This document shows, one piece after another, positions 15,264 to 24,605 of a stretch of 64,000 bases of DNA (position 1 is its first letter; each line of letters opens with the position of its first letter). The translations under genes were made by a program, and so were the position numbers. The stretch is from Paenibacillus sp. FSL R7-0337 (GTDB lineage: Bacteria; Bacillota; Bacilli; Paenibacillales; Paenibacillaceae): contig NZ_CP150218.1 of the NCBI RefSeq assembly GCF_037969875.1, forward strand, positions 2,790,001 to 2,854,000. Direction: 5' to 3'. The notes beneath the pieces were generated by a model, which saw only the letters and a program-made list of their open reading frames with translations, was not told the DNA's origin and ran no database searches.

Positions 15264-17531
15264 CTAAGAGCTCTTGCTCTTCGCTGACTTGTAGCCGCTT
15301 GGCGGCATGCCTTCATACTTGCGGAAAAAGCGGTTGAAGCTCTGCACATTGGCGTAACCGACCTCAGCGGCAATCTGCTTGATCGTTAGCCCGGAATCCA
15401 GCAGCAGCTCCTTGGCCTGCTCGATCCTTAGCTGGTTGACGAAGTCAATCATGCTGCTGCCGGTCTGTTCATATACAAGCTTGCGCATATAGGAGTAGCT
15501 GATGCCTATCTGCTTGGCCATGTTCTCGAAGACGATCTCTTCCCGGTAGTGCTGCTTCAGATACTCCATGATCCGCTGCGCATAATTGGTCTCATGGGCG
15601 CTGCGGTCCAAGCTCTGTACAATCTCACAGTAAAAATCATACAGGTACTCCTCCAGCTCATCCAGCGTATCCATGGCGGCGAGAATCGAATATACGTTGC
15701 CCCGGCCCATAATCATCCGTCCGGTCCCGAGGTGATTCTCGCGCAGATGCTTGATCGTCGCGCCCATCAGCTGATGATAGATGAACATAATATTATCGTA
15801 GGAGATATTGTCCTCTGCGGAGATCTGGCTGCGGATGCTCTGCAGCTCCTTGAAGATTCCCGCCAGGTCGCCGGCATCCAGGAAATTCAGGATTCGCCGC
15901 TCACTGCTCTCAGAGTCAACATACTTGCGGCTGTTATCCTCCTCGTCATGCCAGTACATGATGCTTCCGGCCCCCTTGATCATCCTGCGCTTGATCACCT
16001 CCAGCGCTTCGAACAGCCGCAGTGCCACCCGCTCGGGAGCATCCGTCATCTCACTTACCCCAATCGTGACCGAATGCTCCAGCAGTTCAAGAGACTGGTC
16101 GCGGATCTCCTCCAGAGCCTGATGAATCAGAGTACTATGCGCCTCCCCTTCCTCCGGGGCAAAGTTCAGTACAATCACTGTACAGCCCTCATTATGGTAG
16201 ACACAGCGGGCTACCAGCCCCTCAGGGAAAACACTCTCATACTTGGCACTCAGCAAATACCAGTGATAGCTGCGCGTCTCGCCATTGGTATGTCCCACGT
16301 ATCTTCTATATTGGTCGATGGAGACCACTGCCACTCTGTAACAGGCATGCGGAAAAACCTCCGTGATCCGCGGCGGAATCTCACCGCGCAGCAGACGGTG
16401 TACGGCCAGACTGCGGGTATCCTGTTCACGCTCCTGAAGCAGCTGGAACAGACTCTCTTCCTCCTCCTGCATCCGTTTGAAAGCCAAATCCAGGAAGGCC
16501 AGCTCATTCTTGTTCACTACGCCCACATCAATCTTCGAGCGTATCGTCTGCACCAGTTGCCTCAGGGGCCTGGACAGCCAGGTGGCCAGGAAGATGGCCA
16601 GCAGCGTCCCCAGTACAATGATCGCCCCCGTCAGCAGAATAATATTCCCCTGCATCTCTCTGGATTTGGTCATCAGCTCATCCATGGAGCTCCAGCTTAC
16701 ATTCCACCACCCGGACAAGGAGGATCGGCTCCAGGCATACACCGTCCGTTTGCCCTCCAGCTTGCGGAAGGTGTAGCCTTCACTGGCTTCCTGATTCAGA
16801 ATCTCCTGTAAGAATGGCAGTTTATGGCTGTCGGAGAGCAGCATGGACCGGTCGTTGAAGGAGATCACCGTACCCGCAGCGTCCAGCAGCAGGTAGTTGC
16901 TGTCCCCCACCTCGGTAGCATGCAGATATTTGCCGATCTGGCTCTCCTTCATATTGACGACGATTACTCCCCGGGTGGTGGTGGACAAGCGGTTGAGCGG
17001 GTACACATAAGATACCACGTTCTCGCCCGACGCAAGCTTACGGGGCACCCATACCCCGCTGATCCCCCTGCGTCCCTTAAGCGCTTCTGTGATCCATCCG
17101 ATAGGCTCATAGCGGGCAAGCGTCGTGATGCTGCTGTCTGTAGAGAAGACATAATCCGAATCCTCCAGGACAAAGAATGAAGAGTACACACCGTCCACCC
17201 GGCGGTTAAGGTTAAGCAGTTCCTTGGTCACGGACAGCGCCAGACTTACATTGTTATAGTTGGCGTTAATTTCATCGTAGGTTTCGAAGCTGCGGATGCG
17301 GTCAAAAATATTTGTTGCCGCCAGACGTGACGTATCCTGGGCCAGATTGGCCAGCGCGTTCTCGTTCAGCCTGCGGTTAGCATTAAGCCCGGCCAGCGTG
17401 GATTCCCCGATAGCTGCTTCAGAGTTCTGTATAATCTGTGACCCGCTGTACCAGGTCAGGACTGCTGTAGGAATAGCCATAATGCAGAATAGAATCAACG
17501 CCAGCTGCAGGATCATCGGTGTTCTTTTCAT
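15264..17531 (-). CDS. Membrane-bound AraC-family regulator beside the sugar transporter
   Basis: A 755-residue protein. ATG 17531 is used because AGGGGG is 7 bases ahead; the frame's first codon, GTG 17534, would be too close. Layout: N-terminal membrane helix (residues about 8-28), an extracellular Cache-like sensor region to about 290 (including WNVSWSSMDELM), a second helix about 295-318 (IILLTGAIIVLGTLLAIFLA), a HAMP-like linker starting SRPLRQLVQTI, a variable cytoplasmic region, then a C-terminal AraC HTH: FENMAKQIGISYSYMRKLV and LTIKQIAAEVGYANVQSFNRFFRKYEG. Paenibacillus commonly places such regulators next to CUT1 transporters; it presumably senses an extracellular sugar and controls the 10.4-14.0 kb operon, though array B lies between them. 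Confidence 0.88.
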   Translation of the reverse strand: MKRTPMILQLALILFCIMAIPTAVLTWYSGSQIIQNSEAAIGESTLAGLNANRRLNENALANLAQDTSRLAATNIFDRIRSFETYDEINANYNNVSLALSVTKELLNLNRRVDGVYSSFFVLEDSDYVFSTDSSITTLARYEPIGWITEALKGRRGISGVWVPRKLASGENVVSYVYPLNRLSTTTRGVIVVNMKESQIGKYLHATEVGDSNYLLLDAAGTVISFNDRSMLLSDSHKLPFLQEILNQEASEGYTFRKLEGKRTVYAWSRSSLSGWWNVSWSSMDELMTKSREMQGNIILLTGAIIVLGTLLAIFLATWLSRPLRQLVQTIRSKIDVGVVNKNELAFLDLAFKRMQEEEESLFQLLQEREQDTRSLAVHRLLRGEIPPRITEVFPHACYRVAVVSIDQYRRYVGHTNGETRSYHWYLLSAKYESVFPEGLVARCVYHNEGCTVIVLNFAPEEGEAHSTLIHQALEEIRDQSLELLEHSVTIGVSEMTDAPERVALRLFEALEVIKRRMIKGAGSIMYWHDEEDNSRKYVDSESSERRILNFLDAGDLAGIFKELQSIRSQISAEDNISYDNIMFIYHQLMGATIKHLRENHLGTGRMIMGRGNVYSILAAMDTLDELEEYLYDFYCEIVQSLDRSAHETNYAQRIMEYLKQHYREEIVFENMAKQIGISYSYMRKLVYEQTGSSMIDFVNQLRIEQAKELLLDSGLTIKQIAAEVGYANVQSFNRFFRKYEGMPPSGYKSAKSKSS

Positions 17532-17555
17532 CACATATCCCCCTAAGGATTTCTA

Positions 17556-17569
17556 TGTTACCGCTTACA
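17556..17569. promoter_or_regulatory. cre-like site just upstream of the AraC gene
   Basis: TGTTACCGCTTACA differs at one position from the CcpA consensus TGWAANCGNTNWCA. It ends 25 bases upstream of the AraC start codon, a position suited to roadblock-type repression. Confidence 0.5.
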
Positions 17570-17700
17570 ATATTTTTATTTTATCATTTCAGGATACATT
17601 TTACATATGTGTATAAGAAAAATTTCCAACCCACGCGCGGCATGTTACAGGCTGGTGTACAGGCGTACTAATGCACGGCTGCAGGCTTACGCCGAAACAG

Positions 17701-17737
17701 CAAAGACGCCTGGATGCATAACCATCCGGGCGTTTAT
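17701..17737 (-). terminator. Probable terminator of the ktr genes
   Basis: Read on the minus strand, AAACGCCCGGATGG pairs imperfectly with CATCCAGGCGTCTTT, ending in a short T-run. It lies about 45 bases beyond the stop codon of the TrkA-family gene. Confidence 0.5.
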
Positions 17738-17777
17738 AGCTTTCTTTTATCAGGATAGGCTGGCTGACAGGAAGTGC

Positions 17778-18446
17778 TTACTCCACATTCACCGCTTCAT
17801 CCTCGAACTCCTCGATACTGTCGTTGGAGCCGATCACCACCATGATGTCCCCCTGATGCACATGATCATGCGCGGTCGGGGCAACAATGATGCCATCCTC
17901 GCGGTTCAGGGCAATGATGCTGCAGCCGTATTTGGCGCGGGTGTTCAGCTCGGAGAGGCTTTTACCGTTCATGCAGGCAGGTACCGTCAGCTCAACAACC
18001 TTGTAATCCTTGGATATCTCGATATAATCAAGCAGATTCGGCGTCACCAGCTGATGAGCCACGCGGATACCCATATCCCGCTCCGGGAAAATCACCCGGT
18101 CCACCCCCAGCTTCGACAGCGCGCGGCCGTGCAGAATGGAGATGGCTTTGCCGACCACCTGCTTGACGCCCAACTCTTTGAGCAGAATCGCTGCTAGAAT
18201 ACTCCGCTCCATATTATCCCCGATCGCCACAATGCCGCAGTCGAAATTACGCACTCCGAGTGAGCGCATAATCCCTTCATCCGTAGCATCCGCCATGACT
18301 GCATGGGTCAGTTGCCCGGTCATAGCCTCTACCCTCTCCTCCTGGGGGTCGATCCCGAGGACCTCGTAGCCCATGGACATCAGCTCCAGCGCCAGACTTG
18401 AACCGAAGCGGCCCAGGCCGATTACAACAAACTGCTGTGGTTTCAT
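17778..18446 (-). CDS. ktrA: Potassium channel gating subunit, KtrA/KtrC (TrkA family)
   Basis: A 222-residue cytoplasmic RCK protein. The N-terminal RCK_N Rossmann fold shows VIGLGRFGSSLALEL (residues about 8-22) and an acidic strand end GIDPQ for ATP/NAD(H) binding, followed by DATDEGIMRSLGV and IVAIGDNMERSILA. The C-terminal RCK_C domain (about 135-215), from LDYIEISKDYKV to DIMVVIGSND, is the site where c-di-AMP binds in Ktr homologues. It forms an octameric ring that gates the KtrB channel encoded 12 bases upstream, so the two are co-translated as a K+ uptake system. Whether it corresponds to KtrA or KtrC of Bacillus cannot be decided here. Confidence 0.88.
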   Translation of the reverse strand: MKPQQFVVIGLGRFGSSLALELMSMGYEVLGIDPQEERVEAMTGQLTHAVMADATDEGIMRSLGVRNFDCGIVAIGDNMERSILAAILLKELGVKQVVGKAISILHGRALSKLGVDRVIFPERDMGIRVAHQLVTPNLLDYIEISKDYKVVELTVPACMNGKSLSELNTRAKYGCSIIALNREDGIIVAPTAHDHVHQGDIMVVIGSNDSIEEFEDEAVNVE

Positions 18447-18458
18447 GACTTGATTCCC

Positions 18459-19829
18459 CTATCCAATTATCATTTTGCCTTCCGGATATTTATATAATGG
18501 TTTACCCTGTCTCGGGCCGAGCGCATACGCCAGCGTCAGCAGCCCCAGTCGTCCGGCGAACATGGTCAGGCAGATCAGGATCTTGCCGACCTGCGTCAGC
18601 TCCGGGGTCAAGCCCAGACTTAGTCCGACATTGGCAAACGCCGAGATCGTCTCGAACAGAATCATCAGATACGGCAGCCCCTCTGTAGTCGAGAGCATCA
18701 TGGAGACCGTAACGATCAGCAGCAGTGCTAACAGCGTAATGGTCAGTGCCTTGAACACGCGCTCCTGAGCCAGCCGGTAACGGAAGAGCACGATGTCTTC
18801 GCGGCCGCGCAGCATGGAGATAACAGCTCCAAGCATCAGCGTGAAGGTAGTGGTCTTGATGCCGCCGCCGGTAGAGCCCGGGGATGCCCCGATGAACATC
18901 AGGATCACGATGAAGAACTGCGTGGCCTGACGCAGGCCCGTGATATCCAGCGTATTGGCTCCTGCCGTACGCGGTGCCACGGATTGGAACAGGGAGGCCC
19001 ACAGCTTGCTCCCGAGATTCAGCGGTCCCAGGGTCCGGGAATTGGTGAACTCGAAGATGAAGATGACCACCATTCCGGTCACAACCAGTCCGGCTGTCAT
19101 CGACAGCACCACCTTGCTGTGCAGCGACAGCCGCCGGGTGCGGCGGAAGTCGGCCAGATCGGAGATTACGATGAAGCCGATTCCCCCGGAGATGATCAGG
19201 AACATAACGACCAGGTTAATGACAGGGTCTCCGACATAGCTGATTAAGCTGTGATCATGCCCGCCGAACAGATCGAATCCGGCGTTATTAAACATCGACA
19301 CCGCGTGGAATACCCCGTAGTAGACCGCGCGGCCTAACGGCATATCTACCGCCCAGCGGATAGACAGGAGAAGTGCTCCCGCAGCTTCAATGACCAGGGA
19401 ATAGAGCAGCACCTTGCGGATCAGCCGCACAATCCCTTCCATCGAGCTCTGATTCATGGCTTCCTGAAGAATCAGCCGGTCACGCAGTGAGATTCTGCGC
19501 CTGAACACCAGGGCAAACAGCGTGGCCATGGTCATGAACCCGAGCCCGCCGATCTGGATCAGCACCAGAATAACCGCTTGTCCGAAGCCGGTAAGATGGG
19601 TCCCGGTATCCACTACAGCCAGACCGGTCACACAGGCCGCGGAGGTGGCCGTGAACAGCGCATCCATGAAGCTGAGCGGCTGACCGGGTACGCTGGATAC
19701 CGGAAGCATAAGCAGCAACGTGCCGATGAGGATGACCGCAGCGAAGCTCAGCACCAGGATTTGCGGAGGAGCCAGCTTCAGGAATCGGAAGCCGGTGATC
19801 TTGGAAGACGGTGGCGCCAAACTTCTCAT
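18459..19829 (-). CDS. ktrB: Potassium uptake channel subunit KtrB (TrkH family)
   Basis: A 456-residue integral membrane protein with the repeated membrane-pore-membrane pattern of the SKT superfamily. The first pore loop, TATSAACVTGLAVVDTG (about residues 58-74), contains the single-filter-Gly pattern typical of KtrB; other pore regions are seen around SMFNNAGFDLFG, APRTAGANTLD and SAFANVGLSLGLT. The loop GASPGSTGGGIKTTT corresponds to the gating loop of helix M2C. It ends near YKYPEGKMIIG. The start is uncertain: ATG 19829 has a weak site (AAGGA, 11 bases), while an in-frame TTG three codons on has AAAGGATGA at better spacing. I looked for a c-di-AMP riboswitch upstream and did not find one. 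Confidence 0.88.
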   Translation of the reverse strand: MRSLAPPSSKITGFRFLKLAPPQILVLSFAAVILIGTLLLMLPVSSVPGQPLSFMDALFTATSAACVTGLAVVDTGTHLTGFGQAVILVLIQIGGLGFMTMATLFALVFRRRISLRDRLILQEAMNQSSMEGIVRLIRKVLLYSLVIEAAGALLLSIRWAVDMPLGRAVYYGVFHAVSMFNNAGFDLFGGHDHSLISYVGDPVINLVVMFLIISGGIGFIVISDLADFRRTRRLSLHSKVVLSMTAGLVVTGMVVIFIFEFTNSRTLGPLNLGSKLWASLFQSVAPRTAGANTLDITGLRQATQFFIVILMFIGASPGSTGGGIKTTTFTLMLGAVISMLRGREDIVLFRYRLAQERVFKALTITLLALLLIVTVSMMLSTTEGLPYLMILFETISAFANVGLSLGLTPELTQVGKILICLTMFAGRLGLLTLAYALGPRQGKPLYKYPEGKMIIG

Positions 19830-19988
19830 CCTTTCAGGGTTCCTTATTAGAAGTTACGAATCGGTCATTATCAGATAAGCATACAAAATTATATACGTTA
19901 TTGCCTAACTTCACAAAGACTCATTTTCTATATACAAAGCAAACACTGCTTGAGATGCACGTTAAGTCCTGTTTTTCTAAAATTCGGC

Positions 19989-20052
19989 TTGAAATTGTAT
20001 GGTGGTTGGTGGTACACTGGGTTCATAAAGTGTATGGTCAGTATCCATACAC
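19989..20052 (+). promoter_or_regulatory. Promoter and GntR-type operator of the YtrA-like operon
   Basis: TTGAAA (19989-19994) and TACACT (20013-20018) form a probable -35/-10 pair with an 18-base spacer. At the expected transcription start lies a perfect inverted repeat, GTGTATGG-tcagtat-CCATACAC (20030-20052). It ends 33 bases before the GntR gene, so self-repression is likely. Confidence 0.6.
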
Positions 20053-20085
20053 ACCATAAAGAGAGATGTAGAAGGGAGGACATAG

Positions 20086-20466
20086 GTGGATTCTACCTTT
20101 GAGCTATTACCGGAGCACTTCCTGATTAATCCGTCACTTCCGATCTATGAACAGTTTGTTGGCGCTATCCGGGAGCGGATTGTTAGCGGCATCATTCCAC
20201 CGGGATCACGTCTACCCTCTGTCAGGGACCTGGCAGCCGGCAGAGGTGTCAATCCCACTACTGCCGCCCGGACGTACCAGGAGCTGGAGCGGATGGGGCT
20301 GATTGTAACCTACCGTGGTCAGGGAACCTTTGTCACCCGGGAAGAAAGTGTCATTAAGGATGCACGTAAAGCAATCATCCGCCAGGCTGTACAGCAGTTC
20401 AAGGACACTGCCGCTGCGCTTGGTCTTACTGCCGAGCAAATGCTGCAATTCGATAAGGAGGATTGA
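20086..20466 (+). CDS. GntR-family repressor, YtrA subfamily
   Basis: A 126-residue regulator starting at GTG with GGGAGGA 5 bases upstream. The GntR winged HTH covers residues about 15-80: PIYEQFVGAIRERIVSGII, LPSVRDLAAGRGVNPTTAA and YQELERMGLIVTYRGQGTFV. A short C-terminal helical segment (about 45 residues) is all that follows, which is the mark of the YtrA subfamily; these normally repress the ABC transporter genes they precede. The ABC ATPase gene starts 4 bases after the stop, and the palindrome at 20030-20052 is the likely operator. The inducer is unknown; YtrA relatives often respond to cell-wall antibiotics. Confidence 0.88.
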   Translation: MDSTFELLPEHFLINPSLPIYEQFVGAIRERIVSGIIPPGSRLPSVRDLAAGRGVNPTTAARTYQELERMGLIVTYRGQGTFVTREESVIKDARKAIIRQAVQQFKDTAAALGLTAEQMLQFDKED

Positions 20467-20470
20467 AATA

Positions 20471-21202
20471 ATGACTATGAATAGATCGGTAATAGAAACG
20501 CCCGCCCTTCCCGCTGCAGTTGAGTGCAAGGATTTACGGTTCGAGATTAAAAACCGGGTGATCCTGGACGGCATCAGCTTCCACATTCCCCAGGGCAGCA
20601 TCACCGGCCTGCTTGGACCGAACGGTGCAGGCAAGTCCTCCCTGCTGCGGATTATATCCGGTCTGATCCCCGCAGGGTCCGGCACGGTCAGCATTAACGG
20701 AAGACCCGCTGGTGTTGAGCGGCTCGGAGAGCTCTCCATGCTTCCTGACCGCAGCAGTCTGCCCGGCTGGCTGACCGTGCAGGAATGGCTGGGCTTCGCC
20801 GCAGGCATCTACCCGGACTGGGACAGCGGCAAGGCCGCAGAGCTGCTGCTTAGCCTATCCGTCACACCGGACTCGCTAATCTCCACCATGTCCCGCGGCG
20901 AGGAAGCCCGCCTGCAGCTCTTAACCTGCCTCTCTCGTCAGGCAGCGCTAATTATTCTGGATGAGCCGTTCACCGGTGTGGATCTGATCTCCAGAGAAGT
21001 GATTGCCTCTGCTGTGGTAGGGGAGATGGCAGGCGGCTGCCGGACCTTCCTGATTGCCACCCATGATATCCGGGAAATGGAGCTGCTCTTTGACCGGCTG
21101 ATTCTGATCGGCGGCGGTCGGATTCAGGGAATTGATGATGTCGATCAACTGCGTGACTCCGGCTATTCTGTGGAGTCACGCTACCGGGAAGTGTTCGCAT
21201 GA
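20471..21202 (+). CDS. ABC transporter ATP-binding subunit (YtrA-type operon)
   Basis: A 243-residue ATPase. The open frame begins much earlier, but AAGGAGG lies 9 bases before ATG 20471. Motifs in order are Walker A GPNGAGKSS (about residues 49-57), a Q-loop region MLPDRSSLPGW, the signature MSRGEEARLQLL (a slightly altered LSGG-type motif), Walker B LIILDEPF and the switch His in IATHD. This matches ATPases of exporter-type systems paired with a separate permease. The permease start overlaps its stop (ATGA), so they are translationally coupled. With the YtrA regulator this resembles a stress- or antibiotic-inducible exporter; substrate unknown. Confidence 0.9.
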   Translation: MTMNRSVIETPALPAAVECKDLRFEIKNRVILDGISFHIPQGSITGLLGPNGAGKSSLLRIISGLIPAGSGTVSINGRPAGVERLGELSMLPDRSSLPGWLTVQEWLGFAAGIYPDWDSGKAAELLLSLSVTPDSLISTMSRGEEARLQLLTCLSRQAALIILDEPFTGVDLISREVIASAVVGEMAGGCRTFLIATHDIREMELLFDRLILIGGGRIQGIDDVDQLRDSGYSVESRYREVFA

Positions 21203-22761
21203 CGGCGCTTAAGACTCTTGTGAAGCTGGAATATAGCCGCTATCGTCTGAAGAAGGTACATGAGCTGCTGGCTGGCCTGGCTCTGCTGGCTGTATTGCTG
21301 CCTGCCGGTCTGTTCTTCCCGCTCTCCGGCATAACTCCACAGTCTCCGTTCCTTACGGCTGCGATGCTGCTGTGGATTATCGCGATGGGAGTATCCTCCA
21401 TACATATGATAAGCTTCTACGGGCAGCGGCATAAGGATTGGTTCCTGACTTTTCCGGCCCCGCGGCTTACCTTGCTTCAGGCTAAGGCGCTCAGCCTGCT
21501 GAAGCTCAGCCTGAGAATAGCCGTTCCCATCTTCACTGCTGCCGCTGTGCTCTACGGACTCTCTGTCCTGTCCGGCCGGTATGAGCCGCTGTCCGCCTTC
21601 GGTTTCATCTATACATTGATTGCGTACAGCTTCCTTATTCTCACCCTGTTGCCCTTGGCCATCATGAGCGGTCTGCTGGTCAGTGTGCTGATGGCTATTC
21701 GCAGCCAGGCTCTGCTCCTGCTGCTTGCATTTCCTTATTCACTGCTCTGGCTGGCGCCTATAATCACCGCCATTCTGTTGAATGATAACGCCACTGCTGC
21801 CGCCTTCTACGAGTCAGAGTATCTATCGACGCAATATATGCTAATATATAGCGTGATATTGCTTATACTCGACTTGAGCGCTTACTACTTCCTGCTGCCC
21901 GTAATTGCCAACAAGAGCTTCAGCATGCTCCCGCAGCCGGAGAGCAAGCTAGCTGAAGGCTCACCCCCCAGCTATACGAAGCCTCGGGGACTGGCCCGTT
22001 CTGCACGTTCTACAAGCAGCCGGTCCCCCTTGCTGAGCTTATACAGACTGGATGCAAGCCTTCTGCGCTCAATGGAAAGGCACAGGCTTGTCATCGGACT
22101 GAAGCTCACTCTTCCAGTGCTTATGGCCGTGGCCGCCTATTTTTTATCCGGCGACCTTGAGGCTTTCCTGACATTCATCGGACTCCCTTTTGCCCTTCCC
22201 GTGCTGTTCGGGTTCTTGTGGATGATGATCCGCAGCAGTTCCAGCCATAAGCAGCTGGCCTGGTGGCTGTTATTTCCGCACAGCCGGCTGCGTCTGCTGC
22301 TCTCCGGAGTTGCCGCTGTATGGGTTACAGTCATGCGCATCCTTCTCGTGCTGTTCTGTTCCATGCTTGCCGGCATTGCAGCAACACAGGTTATTGGGAG
22401 TCCCGCTCCATATCACATCAGCCTATATATATCCTGGCTGTGGTATTCCCTTGTTGTCTACACACTAGCATTGACACTGGGGCTGGGTGTGCTGCAAAGC
22501 ATCTATTACCTGATGAGATCCAAGGCACTGCTCCCGTTGATCTTTGTCATGACAATGGCTGTCATGCTCATCCTGCCTCAGATCAGCAAATATCTGTATC
22601 CAGAGGAGTTCACCAGTGCTCCTTATCCGTTATGGTCCATTCCTGGCCTCGCCGCTCTGATCGGCCTCCCGCTTGCCATGTGCTGCACCGTAGCAGGCGC
22701 CAAGTATTTCCACCTGGCACTGGGAACAAATAAAGAGCAGGCGGCTAAGAAACAGGCATAA
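21199..22761 (+). CDS. ABC transporter permease of the YtrA-type operon
   Basis: A 520-residue membrane protein with about 12 hydrophobic segments, for example LLAGLALLAVLLPAGLFFPL and LLWIIAMGVSSIHMISFY at the N terminus and FVMTMAVMLILPQI near the end. A hydrophilic loop (residues about 245-280) rich in Ser, Arg and Pro separates two halves. There is no EAA motif, as expected for an ABC-2-type permease. It starts within the stop codon of the ATPase gene. Sequence alone gives no substrate; the genetic setting suggests export linked to envelope stress. Confidence 0.8.
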   Translation: MTALKTLVKLEYSRYRLKKVHELLAGLALLAVLLPAGLFFPLSGITPQSPFLTAAMLLWIIAMGVSSIHMISFYGQRHKDWFLTFPAPRLTLLQAKALSLLKLSLRIAVPIFTAAAVLYGLSVLSGRYEPLSAFGFIYTLIAYSFLILTLLPLAIMSGLLVSVLMAIRSQALLLLLAFPYSLLWLAPIITAILLNDNATAAAFYESEYLSTQYMLIYSVILLILDLSAYYFLLPVIANKSFSMLPQPESKLAEGSPPSYTKPRGLARSARSTSSRSPLLSLYRLDASLLRSMERHRLVIGLKLTLPVLMAVAAYFLSGDLEAFLTFIGLPFALPVLFGFLWMMIRSSSSHKQLAWWLLFPHSRLRLLLSGVAAVWVTVMRILLVLFCSMLAGIAATQVIGSPAPYHISLYISWLWYSLVVYTLALTLGLGVLQSIYYLMRSKALLPLIFVMTMAVMLILPQISKYLYPEEFTSAPYPLWSIPGLAALIGLPLAMCCTVAGAKYFHLALGTNKEQAAKKQA

Positions 22762-22837
22762 GCCCGGCCATCTTCACGTAAGAGGATAGTACGGCTTTTC
22801 AAGAAAGCAAGATAAATTCAGACTAAGGAGGCGTTCC

Positions 22838-24541
22838 ATGAATCCCGTCGGCCAGCCCCTGCATCAGCGGCCCCTTACTACCAAGCTTATCCTTGCCGGA
22901 ATTCTCGGACTCATTCTATTTGTCATGTTCCAGATCGCTCCCCAGCTCATCTCCAGTTCAGATGGGGATACAACTATTCTCAGCAAAAGTGAAATCCGGG
23001 AGAAAGCCGCCACGTTTGCCGCCGGGCAGCTCGGCTACGAAACCGCAGCCGGAGATGAATGGGTGATCCTGTACAAGACAGACTCTTCTTTCTATGGCTA
23101 TATGTCCCGGGAGAAGCTGCTCCCGGACTATTCCAAGAACAAGCTCGACCAGCGTTATCCATTCGATGTGTACCATGCGGTGCTCTATACGTCCGGAGAG
23201 GGGGCAGCCCGACTGGCAGTTGACCTCAATATGTATACTGGCGAGCCCGTAGCTTTTGCCGTTGGTGCCGATGCCGACGCAGCGGCCGGACTGAATTACG
23301 GCGAGCGGCCCGCGGCAGCAACCAAACGTACCGGTACTGCCAATCCTGCAAGCAGCATACCGGACTTGAGCCTGGAGGCAAAAGAAAGCCTCGCCCGCCC
23401 CTGGCTGAAGCTCTGGGGGGCCAATCCCGCCAAGCTGAAGATTGAGGCTAACCTTGATGGCTACGGACTTGTCTATTCCGACAGCTCCGTCACCATAGGT
23501 GAATTACCGCTTAGGTACCAATTCAATTATCTGAACGGCGAGGTCTCGTACTTCCGTGCCGGATTCTCGGCCCCTGCCTGGCATGATGCCTACGTGGATG
23601 GTCAGACCTCGCTGGCCAAGAAGCTAACCTTGTACGGCTATGGCCTGCCGACCCTGCTGCTGGGCCTTCTGGCGCTGATCTACGGCATTCTGCGCAGGAA
23701 GCATACTTCCTGGAAGCGCGGAATCTTCCTGAGCTCCGTCCATTTCCTGATCATGATGGTCAGCAGCTACAATGTGGTGTCCGAAACCGGCAGCGGCAGT
23801 GCTGAGGCAAGAGTTACAGCCTTAGTCATGTTCATCATCTACGTTCTATATAGTCTGCTGATGTCGCTCCTGCTCTACTTCTCCCTGGTCGGAGGGGACG
23901 GCTTGTGGCGTTCCGAGGAGAAGCTGAATCCTTGGCCCCGGGCCTCCGAGCCCGGCTACGGCCAATATGTACTGAAGAGTATCCAGGCAGGTTATATCTG
24001 GGCCTTCATTCTGCTTGGCGTACAGACCGTCATGTTCATTATTCTGTCCTATACGCTGGATAACTGGTCCACCACAGACGCCAGCCAGTCGCCTTACAAT
24101 ATGAAATATGCCTGGCTGCTGCCGATTGTAGCCTGGCTTGCCGGCCTCTCGGAAGAGGCGGTCTACCGTCTGTTCGGCATCCGCATGCTGAAGAAGCTAG
24201 TCAAGAATACGCTCATCGCTTCACTGATTACGACCCTGATCTGGGCGCTCGGACATACGCTCTACCCGATCTATCCGGTCATCTCGCGGCCGATTGAGCT
24301 GACGGTGATCGGTCTGCTGTTCAGCTATATTTTCATCCGGTACGGGTTCATCGCGGTGATGTTCAGCCATGTGGTATTTGACAGCATCCTGATGGGGGCG
24401 ACGCTGATCTTCATGAAGGATACAGTGAATATCGGAGCCGGTACCGTCACGATCATTCTGCCGTTCATCGTAGGTTATCTGGTGTACCGCTTCAACCCTC
24501 CGCGGGAGCCGAAGCTGGTAGAATCGAATCCTGCTCCATAA
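22838..24541 (+). CDS. CPBP-family intramembrane metalloprotease
   Basis: A 567-residue membrane protein. An N-terminal helix (about residues 16-38) is followed by a roughly 220-residue extracytoplasmic region, then about eight helices. The CPBP (Abi/Rce1-like) catalytic motifs are all present: SEEAVYRLFGIR (about 436-447, the EExxxR glutamates and arginine), ALGHTLYP (about 468) and HVVFDSIL (about 510). These residues bind zinc in family members that cleave prenylated or membrane-embedded substrates. AAGGAGG lies 6 bases before ATG 22838. It follows the ABC permease by 76 bases and is probably in the same operon; a strong terminator follows. The long external domain before the protease is a less usual addition. 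Confidence 0.85.
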   Translation: MNPVGQPLHQRPLTTKLILAGILGLILFVMFQIAPQLISSSDGDTTILSKSEIREKAATFAAGQLGYETAAGDEWVILYKTDSSFYGYMSREKLLPDYSKNKLDQRYPFDVYHAVLYTSGEGAARLAVDLNMYTGEPVAFAVGADADAAAGLNYGERPAAATKRTGTANPASSIPDLSLEAKESLARPWLKLWGANPAKLKIEANLDGYGLVYSDSSVTIGELPLRYQFNYLNGEVSYFRAGFSAPAWHDAYVDGQTSLAKKLTLYGYGLPTLLLGLLALIYGILRRKHTSWKRGIFLSSVHFLIMMVSSYNVVSETGSGSAEARVTALVMFIIYVLYSLLMSLLLYFSLVGGDGLWRSEEKLNPWPRASEPGYGQYVLKSIQAGYIWAFILLGVQTVMFIILSYTLDNWSTTDASQSPYNMKYAWLLPIVAWLAGLSEEAVYRLFGIRMLKKLVKNTLIASLITTLIWALGHTLYPIYPVISRPIELTVIGLLFSYIFIRYGFIAVMFSHVVFDSILMGATLIFMKDTVNIGAGTVTIILPFIVGYLVYRFNPPREPKLVESNPAP

Positions 24542-24546
24542 GAACC

Positions 24547-24590
24547 AGCAGCGGCTGCGCTTCCTCCTCCGGGATAGCGCAGCCGCTGCT
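24547..24590 (+). terminator. Terminator of the YtrA-ABC-CPBP operon
   Basis: AGCAGCGGCTGCGC and GCGCAGCCGCTGCT form a perfect 14-bp stem around a 16-base loop, followed by TTATTGCTAT. It starts 5 bases after the CPBP stop codon. Confidence 0.85.
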
Positions 24591-24605
24591 TTATTGCTAT
24601 AGCAG

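Noticed and set aside
19830..20085. c-di-AMP riboswitch upstream of ktrB
   Set aside because: The region is short, shared with the divergent GntR promoter, and I could not find the conserved ydaO-type segments.
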